Shown here: one piece after another, positions 15,171-16,357 of the stretch
How positions within the stretch are numbered: the stretch's first letter is position 1
Layout: each line of letters opens with the position of its first letter
Assembly: GCA_023415545.1 (NCBI GenBank)
Contig: JAEZKJ010000110.1
Coordinates: 1 to 16,357 of the forward strand
From: Bacteroidota bacterium
GTDB taxonomy: Bacteria; Bacteroidota; Bacteroidia; Bacteroidales; Bacteroidaceae
DNA: 16,357 nt
Direction of reading: 5' to 3'
Notes under the pieces: generated by a model
Seen by the model: the letters and a program-made list of their open reading frames with translations, nothing else
The model's database searches: none
Told to the model about the DNA's origin: nothing
Made by a program: the position numbers and the translations under genes

Positions 15171-15225
15171 GTTTATATAGATTAATGTTTGGTTTATATA
15201 AATTAATGTTTGGTTTATATAAACC
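15171..15225. repeat. 21-bp tandem repeat, 2.6 copies
   Basis: Units lie at 15171-15191 and 15192-15212 and differ at a single base (TATAGATT versus TATAAATT). A third partial unit, GTTTATATAAACC, lies at 15213-15225. Each full unit holds TTAATGTTTG after GTTTATATA. A period of 21 bp is two turns of B-DNA, so repeated sites would face the same side of the helix. Confidence 0.85.
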
Positions 15226-15228
15226 AAA
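15209..15228. repeat. Perfect 20-bp palindrome
   Basis: TTTGGTTTATATAAACCAAA reads the same on both strands with no spacer. It spans the end of the second tandem unit and the partial third unit, and its left half also occurs in the preceding unit as TTTGGTTTATATAAA. This form suits a dimeric DNA-binding protein or cruciform extrusion; neither is shown. Confidence 0.8.
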
Positions 15229-15244
15229 AGTCAATTTAAAGAAC

Positions 15245-15270
15245 ATGTCAAATTTTAATGAATTTGACAT
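15245..15270. repeat. Inverted repeat, perfect 10-bp arms
   Basis: ATGTCAAATT at 15245-15254 and AATTTGACAT at 15261-15270 pair perfectly around a 6-nt TTAATG loop. No U-tract follows. It could be a protein-binding dyad or an RNA hairpin. It lies about 145 bp upstream of the gyrB -7 box. Confidence 0.75.
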
Positions 15271-15393
15271 ACTACAATTATCACTAAATCAAGATATTGA
15301 CTAAAAAAAAGAGTTACACTATTTATAATTTTCAATAATAAAAACTTGATATTTTTTTATTAAAAAAGTGAGTTAATTTAAAAGCATTTAATG

Positions 15394-15424
15394 TTTATTC
15401 ATTGAACATTTTTTTGTATCTTTG
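15394..15424 (+). promoter_or_regulatory. gyrB promoter (TTTA-N19-TATCTTTG)
   Basis: TATCTTTG at 15417-15424 is a full match to the -7 consensus TAnnTTTG. At the correct 19-bp spacing, 15394-15397 reads TTTA, one base off the TTTG -33 box. The predicted start is near 15430, giving a leader of about 24 nt. A dyad AATGTT/AACATT (15390-15395 and 15405-15410) overlaps the spacer, and the sequence TTAATGTTT at 15388-15396 repeats the core of the upstream tandem units, so this may be a regulated site. Confidence 0.65.
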
Positions 15425-15453
15425 AATTCAAATAATAGTAATTTTTAAATAGC

Positions 15454-16357
15454 ATGACTCAAGAAGAAATGACAGTTGGTGAGAACAATTACTCAGCCAG
15501 TAACATTCAAGTCCTGGAAGGTTTAGAAGCTGTACGTAAGCGTCCGGCTATGTATATCGGTGACATTGGCGAAAAGGGTCTTCATCATCTAGTATACGAA
15601 GTTGTAGACAACTCAATAGATGAGGCTTTAGCTGGATTTTGTGACAGAATCGATGTAACTATAAACAAAGACAACTCAATAACAGTACAAGATAACGGAC
15701 GTGGTATTCCAACTGATATGCATCCTAAAGAGAAAGTTTCTGCTCTTCAAGTTGTAATGACAATACTTCATGCCGGTGGTAAATTCGATAAAGGTTCATA
15801 TAAAGTTTCCGGAGGTCTTCATGGTGTAGGTGTATCTTGTGTGAATGCTCTTTCTAAAGAGATGACTACTACTGTATATAGAGGAGGTAAGATATATACA
15901 CAAACATATAGATATGGTAAACCTGTTGAGGCAGTAAAACAACTTAATGAGACTACAACTCTTCAAGGAACACGCCAAACATTTGCTCCTGATGACTCTA
16001 TTTTTACATCAGTAGTTTACAAATATGATATCCTACAGGCTAGATTACGTGAACTTGCATACCTAAACAAAGGTATTACCATAACACTAACCGATCTTAG
16101 ACATCAAAATGAAGAGGGAGAGTACATACACGAAACTTTCTACTCGGAAGAGGGTGTAAAAGAGTTTGTTCGTTTTATAAACAACACATCCACTCCACTT
16201 TTTGATGATATTATTTATCTCAATACTGAGAAAACGGGTATTCCTGTAGAATGTGCTTTTATGTACAATACAACATACCGCGAAACAATACATTCATATG
16301 TTAATAATATCAATACTATTGAAGGTGGTACCCACGAAGCTGGTTTCCGTACTGCTT
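15454..16357 (+). CDS. gyrB: DNA gyrase subunit B, 3'-truncated
   Basis: GyrB is the ATPase subunit of DNA gyrase, which introduces negative supercoils with GyrA. The window holds 301 complete codons from ATG 15454, and the frame runs off the end. The GHKL ATPase domain is intact. It has AVRKRPAMYIG at 26-36, the catalytic-base segment YEVVDNSIDEALAG at 48-61 with Glu49, DNGRGIP at 80-86 with Asp80, LHAGGKFD at 105-112, GGLHGVGVS at 120-128, and Arg143, which aligns with E. coli Arg136. The transducer part starts near 230 and reaches GGTHEAGF at 291-298. The sequence resembles Bacteroidales GyrB rather than ParE, including YVNNINTIEGGTH at 282-294. The TOPRIM domain is outside the window, so the paralogue call rests on the N-terminal half. 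Confidence 0.94.
   Translation, partial: MTQEEMTVGENNYSASNIQVLEGLEAVRKRPAMYIGDIGEKGLHHLVYEVVDNSIDEALAGFCDRIDVTINKDNSITVQDNGRGIPTDMHPKEKVSALQVVMTILHAGGKFDKGSYKVSGGLHGVGVSCVNALSKEMTTTVYRGGKIYTQTYRYGKPVEAVKQLNETTTLQGTRQTFAPDDSIFTSVVYKYDILQARLRELAYLNKGITITLTDLRHQNEEGEYIHETFYSEEGVKEFVRFINNTSTPLFDDIIYLNTEKTGIPVECAFMYNTTYRETIHSYVNNINTIEGGTHEAGFRTA

Larger units (their letters stand above)
15027..15453. other. AT-rich non-coding region upstream of gyrB
   Basis: About 430 bp separate the rpsT terminator from the gyrB start. I find no plausible coding frame and no RNA gene I recognise. The stretch holds a C-rich tract, four inverted repeats between 15113 and 15270, a 21-bp tandem repeat, and runs of A or T at 15303-15310, 15340-15344, 15352-15358, 15362-15367 and 15409-15415. 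A gyrB promoter lies at its end. I looked for a DnaA-box cluster of the TTATCCACA type and saw none. Confidence 0.8.

Noticed and set aside
15171..15225. CRISPR array
   Set aside because: The units are directly adjacent with no unique spacers, and no cas genes are present.
15288..15350. Long-range inverted repeat ATCAAG ... CTTGAT
   Set aside because: Arms are only six bases and about 50 bp apart in AT-rich sequence, well within chance.
15350..15368. Terminator hairpin in the T-tract/A-tract pair
   Set aside because: It is an A/T-only pairing with no GC in the stem and no upstream gene needing termination. Runs of T next to A in AT-rich DNA explain it.
15027..15453. Replication origin upstream of gyrB
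   Set aside because: The region is AT-rich with repeats, but I find no cluster of DnaA boxes and no dnaA or other origin-linked gene besides gyrB.
15454..16357. Topoisomerase IV subunit ParE instead of GyrB
   Set aside because: The residues in the ATPase and transducer regions match Bacteroidales GyrB as I know it. The C-terminal half needed for full proof is outside the window.
1..16357. A hidden novel defence, mobile or biosynthetic system
   Set aside because: All substantial open frames are accounted for by core division, wall-synthesis, repair, ribosome and gyrase genes. No transposase, integrase, attachment repeats or composition island is visible.

Overview
The window is a stretch of core bacterial chromosome from a low-GC member of the Bacteroidota, most likely Bacteroidales. 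The evidence is the gene order of the division and cell wall (dcw) cluster, the GyrB, RecO and MraY sequence types, and the lack of Shine-Dalgarno sequences before the start codons. Promoters also match the Bacteroides primary-sigma pattern TTTG-N19-TAnnTTTG. I cannot name the genus. I see no prophage, transposon, CRISPR array, defence island or other accessory system.

Region 1 (1-13600, all on +) is a dense dcw operon: 5'-truncated ftsI, murE, mraY, murD, ftsW, murG, murC, ftsQ, ftsA, ftsZ and yqeY. MurC, MurD and MurE add L-Ala, D-Glu and (from the DNPR motif) meso-diaminopimelate to UDP-MurNAc. MraY and MurG build lipid I and lipid II. FtsW and FtsI polymerise and crosslink septal peptidoglycan. 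FtsQ, FtsA and FtsZ form the divisome scaffold and ring. Most gaps are 0-35 bp, murG/murC and murC/ftsQ overlap, and the only larger gap (90 bp, before murG) holds a candidate internal promoter. A strong hairpin ends this unit.

Region 2 (13601-14404) is the convergent recO gene on the minus strand, which meets yqeY tail to tail at a shared hairpin.

Region 3 (14405-15026) is divergent from recO. A near-consensus promoter leads through a leader with two overlapping inverted pairings into tRNA-Glu(UUC) and then rpsT, followed by a terminator.

Region 4 (15027-15453) is an AT-rich non-coding stretch of about 430 bp before gyrB. It is the least ordinary part of the window. It has a C-rich tract, four inverted repeats within about 160 bp (one a perfect 20-bp palindrome), a 21-bp tandem repeat, spaced A/T tracts and a gyrB promoter.

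Region 5 (15454-16357) is the first 301 codons of gyrB, cut by the window end.

The protein-coding content is conventional. The points worth a second look are the repeat-rich region upstream of gyrB, the tRNA-Glu leader, and lineage-type variations in the C-termini of FtsA, FtsZ and FtsW and in MraY.
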